Origin: Thalassotalea mangrovi
GTDB lineage: Bacteria > Pseudomonadota > Gammaproteobacteria > Enterobacterales > Alteromonadaceae
Direction of reading: 5' to 3'
DNA: 64,000 bases
Assembly: GCF_005116735.1 (NCBI RefSeq)
Contig: NZ_SWDB01000038.1
Coordinates: 1 to 64,000 of the forward strand
Positions within the stretch are counted from its first letter, which is position 1. Every line of letters begins with the position of its first letter. A program made the translations under genes and the position numbers. The notes beneath the pieces were generated by a model. That model saw only the letters and a program-made list of their open reading frames with translations, was not told the origin of the DNA and searched no databases. Positions 28,145-40,508 of this stretch are shown in pieces.

Positions 28145-30538
28145 CTATTCTTCGTCTGAGCCGTTGATCATCTGCGACAGGCTTGCCAGTTTAGCCAGCG
28201 CCTGGCCATGCACGGATTTTCGCGGATAGTCGCCACCACGGCGTCGTTCCCCGGCTTCAATGCCTAATAATATCTCCAGTGCCTGGTCAATATTTTCAAC
28301 CGCATAGATATGAAATTTTCCTTGCTCTACCGCTTCAATAACGTCCGCATTCAGCATTAAATTGATGGTATTGGTCTTAGGAATAATTACCCCTTGGGTA
28401 CCGGTCAGGCCTTTGTCGTGACAAAGTCTGTAGAAGCCCTCAATTTTTTCATTTACGCCACCAATGGACTGCACTTCACCGTGCTGATTAATCGAACCGG
28501 TCACGGCAATATCCTGGCGCACGGGTAAGTGGGTGATCGCTGAAATTAGAGCGCACAGCTCCGCCATCGAGGCACTGTCACCATCGATGTGACCGTAGGA
28601 TTGCTCAATGGCAATATTCGCCGAAATCGATAATGGGAATCCCTGACCATATTTGTGGCCGAGATAACCGATAAGTAGTAACACCCCTTTTGAATGGATT
28701 GATTTGCCTAACTCGGCTTCCCGTTCGATATCGGTGACTCCTTGCGACCCCGCATAAACGGTCGCAGAGATACGAGCCGGCGTACCAAACACTGAATCAC
28801 CAATCTCTAACACCGTTAAGCCATTGATTTTGCCGACCGCATCACCGTCGGTGGAGATCAACACCTGCTCTTCTTTTATCTCCTGCAACCAGGCTTCACT
28901 TAACTGTCCGGTTCGCCGGGCTTTGGCCTGCAAAGCACTATGAACATCCTGCTCTTCTATCTCACCGGTTTTACCCTGTTTCTGATAATGAAAATGCGCT
29001 TCATCGAGCAGATCATTAATCTGGGTAATATTTGCCGACAGTTTTTGCTGGTGTTCCGCGCGACGCAGAGAATAACGAACCAGGTAAGCGACGGCTTTAT
29101 CACTGATTTCAGGGTAATTCATTTTTACCCCATGCTGACGAATTAACGTTGCATAGGCGCTCAGGTTGTCCGGATTGTTGACCACGTGACGGTCGAAGTC
29201 CGCTAATACCCGAAACAACTCAGTAAATTCCTGATCATATTCTTGCAGGGTGTAATACAATTCAGCATTGCCTAACAACACAACCTTGACCTGAACCGGA
29301 ATTTTTTCCGGGGCCAGGGTAATACTGCTACCGTGCGATAATTCAGCATAGGGGTGTTCAATCGTCAGTTCGCCAGTTTTTAATGCCAGCTTTAAGTGGG
29401 CCCAAACCATCGGTTGCGCCAGTAATTTTTCGACATCGAGTAGCAAGAATCCACCATTGGCGCGATGCAATGCACCGGCACGTATCAACCGATAATTGGT
29501 GTACACCGCTCCCTGAACCGCAGTGTAATCAATGCTGCCAAACAGGTTCTGGAATGTTGGGTTTTGTTCATAAACGACGGGCGCGCCTTTATCCGGTTCC
29601 CTCGCCACCAACAAGTTAGGCATAAACCGCTCAACCATCAGTTTACGACTGGCTTTATCATCTCGGATCTCGTTGCCATCATCGACAAGAATATCCAGTA
29701 CCGCTTCGGTTAAATGGCCTTTGACATCGTGAAGGTATTTTAAAATCCCCAGGTTGCTGGCAAATTCCCGCTCCAGTTCTTTTAGCAGCGGACGGATCGT
29801 TTGTTCAGCAGTATCATGCTTTAGTTGTCGCAACTGCACACTGGACTCGCGTTTCCATAATGGCAGTTCCAACAGGGTTTCACTCAGTAATGTCTCTAAT
29901 TCCGCCAGCAGTTGGTAAAAATCGGTGCGTTCTTGTTCCGATAGCTTTGAAAAATCTTTATCATTGAGTGGCTTACCATCGACCAGGGGAGCAAAACTAA
30001 TTTCCCCTTTCTCTTCATACACAGCGACATTTTTACTCAGCGCGAAGGCCTCGACTTGTTCAATCGCACTGTCGTATTTCTCATTGAAATCTCGGTCAAT
30101 CGCCGCCTTGCGTCGCTGGTAGCCGGGGTTATCAAAAATCTCCGGAAACAATCCCAGCAGGTCATCGATTAAGTCCGACATTTTATCGAGCAGTAACTTG
30201 CCTTCACCGGGATTCAGATATAGCTTTTTCGGTGCCTGAACATCTTCAAAATTGTTGATATAACACCATTCTTCCGAGGGGTGTTGTTGCGATGCATACT
30301 GGTGCAACATTTGCCGGATTAACGTTTGCCGACCGGTTCCATGTTCACCTTTTGCATAGACGTTGAAGCCTTTTGACGGCATCGACAGGCCAAATTCGAG
30401 CGCTTCTTTGGCGCGATCGTGGCCAATAAAAGACTGGGTTTTCTGCTGGTCTACCTGGCTCTCGCTAAACAGGATAGATGAGATTTGTGCGCACAGCGCG
30501 TTAGCTGGAACTTTTCGCTCGTTTATTTTTATTGTCAT
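28145..30538 (-). CDS. Lon-like ATP-dependent protease (AAA_32 / S16 family)
   Basis: A 797-residue protease of the Lon-like group that includes E. coli YcbZ, distinct from housekeeping Lon by its N-terminus. The order is a P-loop segment GEHGTGRQT (about 66-74, Arg in place of the usual Walker A lysine), a long helical insertion with coiled coil, an AAA core (FLLLDVEKL as Walker B-like, near 370) and a C-terminal S16 proteolytic domain. In that domain DGDSAS gives the catalytic serine, Ser655, and GGVNEKIEGF gives the lysine, Lys698. It probably degrades unfolded or specific proteins in the cytoplasm; targets are unknown. Confidence 0.88.
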   Translation of the reverse strand: MTIKINERKVPANALCAQISSILFSESQVDQQKTQSFIGHDRAKEALEFGLSMPSKGFNVYAKGEHGTGRQTLIRQMLHQYASQQHPSEEWCYINNFEDVQAPKKLYLNPGEGKLLLDKMSDLIDDLLGLFPEIFDNPGYQRRKAAIDRDFNEKYDSAIEQVEAFALSKNVAVYEEKGEISFAPLVDGKPLNDKDFSKLSEQERTDFYQLLAELETLLSETLLELPLWKRESSVQLRQLKHDTAEQTIRPLLKELEREFASNLGILKYLHDVKGHLTEAVLDILVDDGNEIRDDKASRKLMVERFMPNLLVAREPDKGAPVVYEQNPTFQNLFGSIDYTAVQGAVYTNYRLIRAGALHRANGGFLLLDVEKLLAQPMVWAHLKLALKTGELTIEHPYAELSHGSSITLAPEKIPVQVKVVLLGNAELYYTLQEYDQEFTELFRVLADFDRHVVNNPDNLSAYATLIRQHGVKMNYPEISDKAVAYLVRYSLRRAEHQQKLSANITQINDLLDEAHFHYQKQGKTGEIEEQDVHSALQAKARRTGQLSEAWLQEIKEEQVLISTDGDAVGKINGLTVLEIGDSVFGTPARISATVYAGSQGVTDIEREAELGKSIHSKGVLLLIGYLGHKYGQGFPLSISANIAIEQSYGHIDGDSASMAELCALISAITHLPVRQDIAVTGSINQHGEVQSIGGVNEKIEGFYRLCHDKGLTGTQGVIIPKTNTINLMLNADVIEAVEQGKFHIYAVENIDQALEILLGIEAGERRRGGDYPRKSVHGQALAKLASLSQMINGSDEE

Positions 30539-30648
30539 GAAATGCTGAGTACCTGATACAAGTTACAAAAATATTACTCAGTGCCAGTGTAAACCCAGCA
30601 AAGCGTCAAAGACAATGATTTAGCGAGAATTTATAGCCCTTATACCCT

Positions 30649-31134
30649 TTAAGGCGATAACGGTAAACGCTCGAACTCTTTGCCACCGCATTTAACACAG
30701 GGAATGATGGTGGATGCATGCAGCACTTCAATTTGGTGATCGCAGCCTACACAGCGCAGCTGGCCAAAGCCAATTAACTCACCACTATGGTAAATTCCTT
30801 TATGTTCAAAGTCCTGTTCCAGTTCGCTCCACTCTACCTGCGTTTTATCGGTCATTTGTGCCAATTGCGACCACAGGCTTTCCCGCAGGTTTTTTAAATA
30901 TATGCTTTGATCGGCCTGTTGGCGGTTCTCCTCGATAAACTGGCGCAGGTCGTTTTTAAATGCCTGCAATGACAATTGATACTCATTCACGGATAGGTCT
31001 TCGGCTGCCTCAAGGTACTCTTCGCCCTTCTCAATCAGTTTGGCTACCGTTTTCTGCTCTTCGTCTCGCAACTCAGAAAACCACTTCGACAACTTGTCAT
31101 AAAAGTTCTGATAACTGGAATTTTTCTCACTCAT
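30649..31134 (-). CDS. YbeL-like zinc-ribbon protein (DUF1451)
   Basis: A 161-residue cytoplasmic protein with a long helical, coiled-coil-prone N-terminal part (residues 1-110) and a C-terminal zinc ribbon formed by CVGC and CVKC. It resembles the zinc ribbon-containing YbeL family, of unknown role. In E. coli ybeL is also near leuS, in agreement with the divergent leuS here. The ATG at 31134 has AGGAG 6 bases before it. Only 24 bp separate it from repeat copy D, so its promoter must lie in or beyond the element. Confidence 0.8.
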   Translation of the reverse strand: MSEKNSSYQNFYDKLSKWFSELRDEEQKTVAKLIEKGEEYLEAAEDLSVNEYQLSLQAFKNDLRQFIEENRQQADQSIYLKNLRESLWSQLAQMTDKTQVEWSELEQDFEHKGIYHSGELIGFGQLRCVGCDHQIEVLHASTIIPCVKCGGKEFERLPLSP

Positions 31135-31158
31135 TTGCCACTCCTGCACTGGGTTTAA

Positions 31159-31421
31159 TACCAATCACATTAAATTATTGCTCACTCAGTGAGAATTTAA
31201 AGGCGTTTAGACAAGGCTTTGATTGCAGAGAATGGTCATTCCATTGTCAAAATCAGTAACGCAGGATAAACGCCTTTAAAACTCACCCGTAGGGAGTTTG
31301 TCAGAGGCCCATTTACGGCCCTACATTTCATTAATATAGAATGACTATATCAATGAAATCTATGTTGTAACTGAACTTCTGCCCTAACTCTGAGTTGTGC
31401 ACAAACCTAATGTGATTGGTA
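31159..31421 (-). repeat. MITE-like element, copy D (full, reverse orientation)
   Basis: 263 bp, the same length as copy C and nearly identical to its reverse complement. The ends are CCAATCACATTAA and CTAATGTGATTGG flanked by TA. All three hairpins are kept. The right end of the element (by the orientation of copy C) faces the zinc-ribbon gene; the left end faces leuS. Confidence 0.9.
31174..31201 (-). promoter_or_regulatory. candidate outward promoter in repeat copy D
   Basis: On the minus strand TTTAAA (31201-31196) and AATAAT (31179-31174) are spaced by 16 bp. A transcript would begin around 31166 and give the zinc-ribbon gene a leader of about 30 bases that includes AGGAG. Confidence 0.4.
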
Positions 31422-31487
31422 TAAATCACCGGAATTAACGATTTCTCCGTTACACCTGATAAAAGTATAGTTAACAGGAATGCACGC

Positions 31488-31517
31488 TTGTTGTTAGCAA
31501 GGGTTATAAGGTATTCT
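31488..31517 (+). promoter_or_regulatory. candidate leuS promoter
   Basis: TTGTTG (31488-31493) and TATTCT (31512-31517) are 18 bp apart, about 150 bp before the leuS start. This is a moderate match and other placements are possible. Confidence 0.35.
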
Positions 31518-31655
31518 ATAGCACAAATTTTTTATTGTTCGACCGTCGCCTGAAATGGAGTTGCAAACTGGGTTCCGATGAATCCTGGCGCTTCATCTAC
31601 GCTATGCTGTTAGACATAGCGGTTAGACTTACACGACTGTCACCAAGATGTTTGA

Positions 31656-34243
<2,588 letters not shown>

Positions 34244-34244
<1 letters not shown>

Positions 34245-34747
34245 TGAAGAATAATATTATAAAACGTTCATTATTACCCTTGATGTTGATGGCCACGGCG
34301 CTGCTAAGCGCCTGTGGCTTTCAGCTGCGGGGGTCTTACCTACTGCCTCAGGAATTGCAAACCCTGTATCTCAGCTCCACCGATGTGCACGGTGAACTGA
34401 CCCGACTGGTTCGTCAGAATCTGCAGGTCAATAACATTGAAGTATTAAAGCAACAGAGCAGTGAAGCACCAGAATTACGAATTCTTAATGATAGCCTTGA
34501 TCGCCGTACCCTGTCGTTGTTTGAAAACGGCCAGGTGGCGGAATATGAGTTGACCTACACGGTTCGCTACGAGATCCGTATGCAGGGTAAAGAAAAGCAA
34601 GACTTTAAGTTTGAGATTTATCGAAACTATCAGGATAACCCGGATGCCGCCCTGGCAAAAAGCCGCGAACTCACCTTGTTACGCAAGGAAATGCGCATTG
34701 AAGCGGCCGACCGTATCCTTCGCAACATGGCCTCTATCACATTGTAA
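34244..34747 (+). CDS. lptE: LPS-assembly lipoprotein LptE
   Basis: Outer-membrane lipoprotein that plugs LptD and helps insert lipopolysaccharide. Its 167 residues start with a signal ending in LLSAC (Cys24) followed by the hallmark GFQLRG. It overlaps leuS by one base, as in enterics, and runs directly into holA. Confidence 0.93.
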
Positions 34748-35803
34748 ATGCGTATCTACCATAGCCAACTTAACCAACAACTCAGTAAACCATTACTGCA
34801 TTTCTGGTTGATCTTCGGAGATGAGCCCTGGCAAAAAAATGACGCCCTTGAGCAAATAAAATCGGTAGCGGCAACGCAAGGATTCAGCGAAGTTATCCGC
34901 TTTAGTAGCGAAGATAATTTTGACTGGTCAGAAGTGATGGAGGAATACCAGTCCCTGTCGCTCTTTGCCAGTCAACGCATTCTCGAAATCGACATTGGCG
35001 CCGCCAGGCTTGATGAACGTGGCACTCAGGTACTGAATGATATCGCCGCCATTGATCACCCGGATGTTATGCTGATTTTGCATGGACAAAAGCTTGACGC
35101 CGCCATTCCCCGCAAGAAATGGTTTAAGAACCTGGATAGCAAAGGTTGTTACATTCCGGTCTATGAGCTCGAAGGCAAAGGCCTCAACATCTGGCTCAAT
35201 CAGCAAATTAAAGCGCAAAGAATACAGTTGGCGCCCCAGGGACAGGCGATGCTGGCGGACTGTTATGCCGGTAATTTGCCGGGACTGTATCAGGAATTAC
35301 AGAAACTCGCGATTCTTTATCCAAACCGGCCAATTACCCCAGCTGAGCTTGAATCGCTGTTGATTGATCAGGCGAAGTTTACCCCGTTTCAGCTGACCGA
35401 TACCCTATTGGCGGGCAATATCAAACAATGCATGCACATTTTGACCCAGATGAAGCACGAAGGTGTCGCCGTTGGCCAATTGATTTGGACCCTGCATAAA
35501 GAGCTGACCCAGTTACAGGGTATGCATATTCGTCTGCAGCAGGGACAATCCAGTGCCGACATTTTTCAGCACTTTAAAGTTTGGGAAAAGAAGAAACCAC
35601 TTTATCAAAACGCCCTGAACCGAACCTCTCTGGCTAATATTCAGCTCGCCAGGTCAAGATTGGCAAAAGTGGATTTGCTTAGCAAAACCGATACCGAACT
35701 CGACGCATTCCTGTTACTCGCCGATGTCTGCCTGGCAATCTTCCATGGTGAAGTGCTGGAACACTATCCACTCGAATCATCTCCAGTGAGTACGGTGTTG
35801 TAA
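34748..35803 (+). CDS. holA: DNA polymerase III subunit delta
   Basis: Clamp-loader subunit that opens the beta sliding clamp, 351 residues. Typical features are the N-terminal WLIFGDEPWQKNDAL with the clamp-contact region after it, and the C-terminal collar helices ending around FLLLADVCLAIFHGE. The gene order lptE-holA-nadD is conserved. It shares one base with nadD. Confidence 0.93.
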   Translation: MRIYHSQLNQQLSKPLLHFWLIFGDEPWQKNDALEQIKSVAATQGFSEVIRFSSEDNFDWSEVMEEYQSLSLFASQRILEIDIGAARLDERGTQVLNDIAAIDHPDVMLILHGQKLDAAIPRKKWFKNLDSKGCYIPVYELEGKGLNIWLNQQIKAQRIQLAPQGQAMLADCYAGNLPGLYQELQKLAILYPNRPITPAELESLLIDQAKFTPFQLTDTLLAGNIKQCMHILTQMKHEGVAVGQLIWTLHKELTQLQGMHIRLQQGQSSADIFQHFKVWEKKKPLYQNALNRTSLANIQLARSRLAKVDLLSKTDTELDAFLLLADVCLAIFHGEVLEHYPLESSPVSTVL

Positions 35804-36438
35804 TGACTGAGAAATCAGAGCTGGGAATCTTCGGTGGTACCTTTGATCCCATTCATTATGGGCATATAAAACCGGTTCAGGAAGCGGCAAAAAAATTGTC
35901 GATAGCAAAGGTGTATTTGCTTCCCAATCAACAACCGGTGCACAAGCCAAACGCCAGTGCCGATAGCGACCAACGTCTTGCCATGCTGCGCCTGGTATGC
36001 GCCGAGTACCCGATGTTTTCACTGGATACCCGTGAGCTCGAGCGCCCGGAAAAATCCTACTCGCTGTTAACCTTGCAGGAACTGGTTGCCCAGCATCCAG
36101 GACGGCGCATCTATTTTTTTATCGGCATGGACTCATTAAACACATTGCCAGACTGGTACCAGAGCGAGCGATTATTTGATTACTGTCATTTCGTCGTGAC
36201 CCGGCGTCCGGGTCATCCCCTGGCACCAGCGGTACAATCAAAATTTGCCCATCGAATTATCGAAACCCCCCAACAGCCCCCCAAAAATGAAACAGGCAAC
36301 ATCCTGATATTTGATACAAATCAGGTAGATGTATCGTCGACCAGGATCCGTCAATATCTGCGCCAGCAATGCAGTATTGAACAGCTGATGCCAGCAGCCG
36401 TTGCCGCTTATATTAATGCGGAAAAACTTTATCAATAG
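35803..36438 (+). CDS. nadD: nicotinate-nucleotide adenylyltransferase
   Basis: Converts nicotinate mononucleotide and ATP to deamido-NAD in NAD synthesis. The 211 residues have the nucleotidyltransferase motif GGTFDPIHYGH (11-21) and the C-terminal SSTRIR. The start overlaps the holA stop (TAATG). Confidence 0.95.
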   Translation: MTEKSELGIFGGTFDPIHYGHIKPVQEAAKKLSIAKVYLLPNQQPVHKPNASADSDQRLAMLRLVCAEYPMFSLDTRELERPEKSYSLLTLQELVAQHPGRRIYFFIGMDSLNTLPDWYQSERLFDYCHFVVTRRPGHPLAPAVQSKFAHRIIETPQQPPKNETGNILIFDTNQVDVSSTRIRQYLRQQCSIEQLMPAAVAAYINAEKLYQ

Positions 36439-36499
36439 CCTGTAACTTGCTGACGGTTCACGTTAGAATTGAGGCAACGTTTTATATAGGAATAGACTT

Positions 36500-36823
36500 T
36501 TGCAAACAGAACAACTCCTACCTTTTGTGATCGAACAACTTGAAGAAATTAAAGCCCGGGATATCGTTACCCTTGATGTGAGGGGCAAAGCCAGTTTTAC
36601 CGACTATATGGTGGTCTGCTGTGGTAATTCCACTCGTCATGTAAAATCGATTGCTGAACACCTGGCGTTAGAAATCAAGAAACAGGAAGTTGAAGTGTTG
36701 GGTATTGAAGGCACAGATATTGGTGAATGGGCGTTGATCGATCTCGGTGATATCGTAGTTCATGTGATGACCGATGAAGTTCGCGATCTTTACCAACTCG
36801 AAAAACTCTGGGCTGGCGAGTAA
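36500..36823 (+). CDS. rsfS: ribosome silencing factor RsfS
   Basis: Binds ribosomal protein L14 and blocks subunit joining when nutrients are short. 107 residues with DIVTLDVRGKASFTDYMV and DLGDIVVHVM. The start is a TTG at 36500 with AGGA 9 bases before it; no ATG is available and the same N-terminus is found in E. coli RsfS. The rare start codon may keep expression low. Confidence 0.93.
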   Translation: MQTEQLLPFVIEQLEEIKARDIVTLDVRGKASFTDYMVVCCGNSTRHVKSIAEHLALEIKKQEVEVLGIEGTDIGEWALIDLGDIVVHVMTDEVRDLYQLEKLWAGE

Positions 36824-36829
36824 CCGTTT

Positions 36830-37300
36830 ATGCGCATCACCCTCATTGCCGTGGGCAATAAAATGCCGGCCTGGATCGCCCAGGGATTTGCCGAGTATGC
36901 ACGGCGATTCCCACGCGACATCAGTTTTGAACTGATTGAAATTACTCCGGGCAAGCGCGGCAAAAATGCCGATATTGCCCGTATTCTCGAAAAAGAGGGT
37001 GAACAAACCATGGCTGCAGTTCCGAAAGGTAGTCGCGTCGTAACCCTGGAAGTGGAAGGTAAGCCCTGGACGACACCACAACTGGCCAAGCAACTTTCAA
37101 GTTGGCAAATGGATGGCAGGGACGTCGCTCTTTTGGTCGGCGGCCCGGAAGGTCTTGCGCCACAATGCCTTCAGGCCTCAGAACAAAAATGGTCGTTATC
37201 GCCGTTAACACTGCCCCACCCTATGGTACGGGTGATGGTCGCGGAAAGTCTCTACCGCGCCTGGAGCATCAATAACAACCACCCATATCACCGGGAGTAG
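36830..37300 (+). CDS. rlmH: 23S rRNA (pseudouridine1915-N3)-methyltransferase
   Basis: SPOUT-class methyltransferase acting on 70S ribosomes, 156 residues. The SAM knot is marked by [11 protein letters not shown] and the C-terminus [15 protein letters not shown]. It lies 6 bp after rsfS. Confidence 0.96.
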   Translation: MRITLIAVGNKMPAWIAQGFAEYARRFPRDISFELIEITPGKRGKNADIARILEKEGEQTMAAVPKGSRVVTLEVEGKPWTTPQLAKQLSSWQMDGRDVALLVGGPEGLAPQCLQASEQKWSLSPLTLPHPMVRVMVAESLYRAWSINNNHPYHRE

Positions 37301-37303
37301 GAT

Positions 37304-39259
37304 ATGGCGAGAGAGAGGGTAACGATCAGAAACCACACCGCGGAAGCAAATTTATTTGCCCGTCGGGCGCTGATCACTTTCATTGGTGTAATCGCCTTGG
37401 TACTAGTTTTACTGAGCAACGTTTATCAGCTGGAAATTAAGTCCTACCAGAAATATAAAACCCGCTCTAATGAAAACCGCATCAAGTTATTACCCGTTGC
37501 CCCAAACCGTGGCCTGATTTATGACCGTAATGGCGTTTTATTGGCAGAAAACGTGCCGGTATTCTCGCTTTCTATCATTCCAGAGCAGGTCAAGGATATA
37601 GATAACACCCTGTCTGAATTAGCCAAAATTATTGATATTAGTGATGAGCAACTGCAAGATTTTCGCGAAAGTATGCGTGCCCATCGCCGATTCAAACCAG
37701 TGGAACTGATTTCCCGCCTGGATGAAAAGCAGGTTGCTACACTGTCGGTAAACCAGCACTTATTTCCCGGAATCGTGGTCGATGCCCGCCTGAAACGCTA
37801 TTACCCGTTTGCTGATCTCACCACTCATAGCCTTGGCTATGTTGCGCGTATCAATCGCAATGATTTAGCAAACCTTGAACTGCTGGGTAAAGTGGAAAAT
37901 TACAAAGCCACTCGTGATATCGGCAAACTGGGGCTGGAAAAATTTTATGAAGAGCAATTGCATGGCACCATAGGTCACCAGGAAGTTGAGGTGAATAATC
38001 AGGGTCGAATACTGCGCACCCTGAACTATACCCCGCCAGTTCCGGGTAATGATCTGCATCTTACCCTGGACATTGAATTACAGATGATTGCCAAACGGGC
38101 TCTGGATGGCAAACGTGGTGCTGTAGTAGCGTTGGATCCGCGTGATGGTGGTGTCCTAGCTTTGTATTCTAACCCCAGTTATGACGGTAATTTATTTGTC
38201 CATGGTATATCCAGCAAAGAATACCAAAAACTGCAGAACCGTAACCGCCCGCTAATTAACAGGGCGACCAAAGGAACCTACCCCCCTGCTTCAACCATTA
38301 AACCGTTTCTTGGCCTGTTAGGCCTGGATGAAAACCTGATTTATCCAGGCACCAAAATCTGGGATCCGGGTTTTTATCAAATAAAGAATGGCACCCGTAA
38401 ATATCGCGATCACCTGCGCTGGGGCCATGGTTGGGTAACGCTGAATGAAGCGATTATGCGCTCGTGTAATACCTTTTTCTATGACCTGTCATACAAGCTC
38501 GGTGTTGACCGCATCTCTGACACCATGGCGAAATTCGGCTTCGGTGAAACCTCAGGCCTGGATATTCACGAAGAGAGTCCGGCGATCCTGCCAAGTCGTG
38601 GCTGGAAACGCGCTCGCTATAACCAGCCCTGGTATCATGGTGATACGGTAAACATTGGCATTGGCCAGGGATTCTGGACCGTCACCCCAATGCAACTGGC
38701 TCAGGCAACGTCGATTCTTGTCAATAAGGGGCAGGTCAAGGAGCCACATTTTCTGGCAGCAACCCAGTTACCGGCACCGGCATTAACCGCACAGACCGAA
38801 ACCACGGATGCTGACCTTAATGAATCCGTTGCAAACGATCAGGCAACACTATTAGTTCCATATACGGTGAACGAAAAACCGCCTATTGAATTGAATAATC
38901 CGGAGAACTGGAACATCATCCTCAAGGCCATGCATGATACGGTGAAAAAGCCGATCGGAACGGGCTACAATGCATTTTTGAATACCGACTATGACGCTGC
39001 CGGTAAATCCGGAACCGGAGAAATTGTCGGGCTTGGCGAAGATGTGGAATACGATGCCAGCAAGATTGACGAAGATAAACGGGATAATGCGATGTTCATC
39101 GCCTTCGCTCCTTACAAAAACCCGGAAATCGTGGTTGCCGTAGCCATTGAAAACGTTGCTGCCGGAGGTGGAGGTTCTAATGCCGGGCCGGTAGCGCGGC
39201 AAATCATGGATCAGTACTTTGCCAATCGCAAACTGATCAGCAGTAATAAAGATAAATAA
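37304..39259 (+). CDS. mrdA: penicillin-binding protein 2 (elongasome transpeptidase)
   Basis: Class B PBP that cross-links peptidoglycan during rod elongation. 651 residues: N-terminal membrane anchor (about 22-42), a dimerisation/pedestal domain, then the transpeptidase with SxxK (Ser330-Lys333, PPASTIKPF), the SxN triad RSCNTF and KSGTGE. AGGAT precedes the ATG and the gene begins 3 bp after rlmH. It is paired with RodA as in other rods. Confidence 0.96.
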   Translation: MARERVTIRNHTAEANLFARRALITFIGVIALVLVLLSNVYQLEIKSYQKYKTRSNENRIKLLPVAPNRGLIYDRNGVLLAENVPVFSLSIIPEQVKDIDNTLSELAKIIDISDEQLQDFRESMRAHRRFKPVELISRLDEKQVATLSVNQHLFPGIVVDARLKRYYPFADLTTHSLGYVARINRNDLANLELLGKVENYKATRDIGKLGLEKFYEEQLHGTIGHQEVEVNNQGRILRTLNYTPPVPGNDLHLTLDIELQMIAKRALDGKRGAVVALDPRDGGVLALYSNPSYDGNLFVHGISSKEYQKLQNRNRPLINRATKGTYPPASTIKPFLGLLGLDENLIYPGTKIWDPGFYQIKNGTRKYRDHLRWGHGWVTLNEAIMRSCNTFFYDLSYKLGVDRISDTMAKFGFGETSGLDIHEESPAILPSRGWKRARYNQPWYHGDTVNIGIGQGFWTVTPMQLAQATSILVNKGQVKEPHFLAATQLPAPALTAQTETTDADLNESVANDQATLLVPYTVNEKPPIELNNPENWNIILKAMHDTVKKPIGTGYNAFLNTDYDAAGKSGTGEIVGLGEDVEYDASKIDEDKRDNAMFIAFAPYKNPEIVVAVAIENVAAGGGGSNAGPVARQIMDQYFANRKLISSNKDK

Positions 39260-39298
39260 CAAGCAGATGGCCTGTGACCTGAGACTAAATGGACGATC

Positions 39299-40411
39299 AT
39301 GCAAGCGGTAACTGACGAACCTAAAAAGAAAACCCTATTTGAGCGGATACATATCGATTTACCTCTGCTCGCCCTGCTGTTAATTCTAATGACGGTTGGT
39401 CTTGCCGTTATTTACAGTGCCGGTGGCCAGGACATGGGCTTGGTCATTCGGCAAATTACCCGGCTTGGCATCGCTTTGGTGGCAATGTTTGTGGTTGCGC
39501 AAATTCCACCGGTGGTGTTCCAGCGCTGGGCTGGGGTGTTTTTCGTCTTCGGCCTGGCAATGCTGGCAGCGGTTTTGCTGTTCGGTCATGTCGGTAAAGG
39601 GGCGCAACGATGGCTGGATTTGGGTTTTATTAAGTTTCAGCCGTCCGAGATTATGAAGCTGGTGGTACCAATGACCGTCGCCTGGTACGTTGGCAGGTAT
39701 AACTTACCGGTGAAAATTCGCCATGTATTACTGGCCTTTGCCCTGGTGATTGTCCCGACCTTACTTATTGCCAAACAACCGGACCTCGGCACCTCGTTAC
39801 TGATAGCCAGTTCTGGTATTTTTGTTATCTTTCTGGCGGGCGCAAGCTGGCGCTTGATTGGCATTTGTGTCACCGGTGTGCTGGCATTTTTGCCGATTCT
39901 TTGGTTTTACCTGATGCGCGACTACCAAAAACAGCGGGTGCTGACTTTTCTTGATCCAGAGCAGGACCCATTGGGTTCCGGCTACCACATTATTCAATCG
40001 AAAATTGCTATCGGATCCGGAGGCCTGAGCGGCAAGGGCTGGTTGCAAGGAACCCAGTCACAACTTGAGTTTTTACCGGAACGTCATACAGATTTTATTT
40101 TCGCGGTATTTAGCGAAGAGTTCGGCCTGATTGGCGTCATCGCCCTGCTGGCATTGTACCTGCTGATCGTGATGCGTGGTTTGTGGATTGCGGTGATGGC
40201 TCAGGATGCCTTTACCAAGTTGCTGGCGGGGAGCATCACCCTGACATTTTTCGTCTATGTTTTTGTTAATATCGGCATGGTATCAGGCATCTTACCGGTG
40301 GTCGGTGTGCCATTACCTTTAATCAGTTATGGGGGGACGTCGATGGTGACCCTGATGATGGCGTTTGGCGTATTAATGGGAATAAGCACCCACAGACGAT
40401 TAATTTCCTGA
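39299..40411 (+). CDS. mrdB: rod shape-determining glycosyltransferase RodA
   Basis: SEDS-family peptidoglycan polymerase working with PBP2, 370 residues, about ten transmembrane helices. Family stretches include FIKFQPSEIMKLVVP, AKQPDLGTSLL, FLPERHTDFIFAV with the catalytic Asp, and PLPLISYGGTS near the end. No mltB lies between it and rlpA, unlike in several relatives. Confidence 0.95.
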   Translation: MQAVTDEPKKKTLFERIHIDLPLLALLLILMTVGLAVIYSAGGQDMGLVIRQITRLGIALVAMFVVAQIPPVVFQRWAGVFFVFGLAMLAAVLLFGHVGKGAQRWLDLGFIKFQPSEIMKLVVPMTVAWYVGRYNLPVKIRHVLLAFALVIVPTLLIAKQPDLGTSLLIASSGIFVIFLAGASWRLIGICVTGVLAFLPILWFYLMRDYQKQRVLTFLDPEQDPLGSGYHIIQSKIAIGSGGLSGKGWLQGTQSQLEFLPERHTDFIFAVFSEEFGLIGVIALLALYLLIVMRGLWIAVMAQDAFTKLLAGSITLTFFVYVFVNIGMVSGILPVVGVPLPLISYGGTSMVTLMMAFGVLMGISTHRRLIS

Positions 40412-40469
40412 CCCTTTGACCTTGTCACAGACCTGGTTAAAAATTACAGTAACAGCAACTTTTGCTTCG

Positions 40470-40483
40470 CCCGCTTTAGCGGG
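40470..40483 (+). other. short hairpin between mrdB and rlpA
   Basis: CCCGCT and AGCGGG form a 6-bp stem with a 2-nt loop, 25 bp before the rlpA ATG. No T run follows. It might pause or stabilise the transcript. Confidence 0.3.
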
Positions 40484-40508
40484 TATAACAAGAATAAAGA
40501 ATCACGAT

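Noticed and set aside
40416-40508. Upstream TTG start for rlpA
   Set aside because: It would bury the lipoprotein signal 31 residues inside the protein; the ATG at 40509 gives a proper lipobox.
40412-40508. mltB between mrdB and rlpA
   Set aside because: Expected from some relatives, but only 97 bp separate the two genes, so it is absent here.
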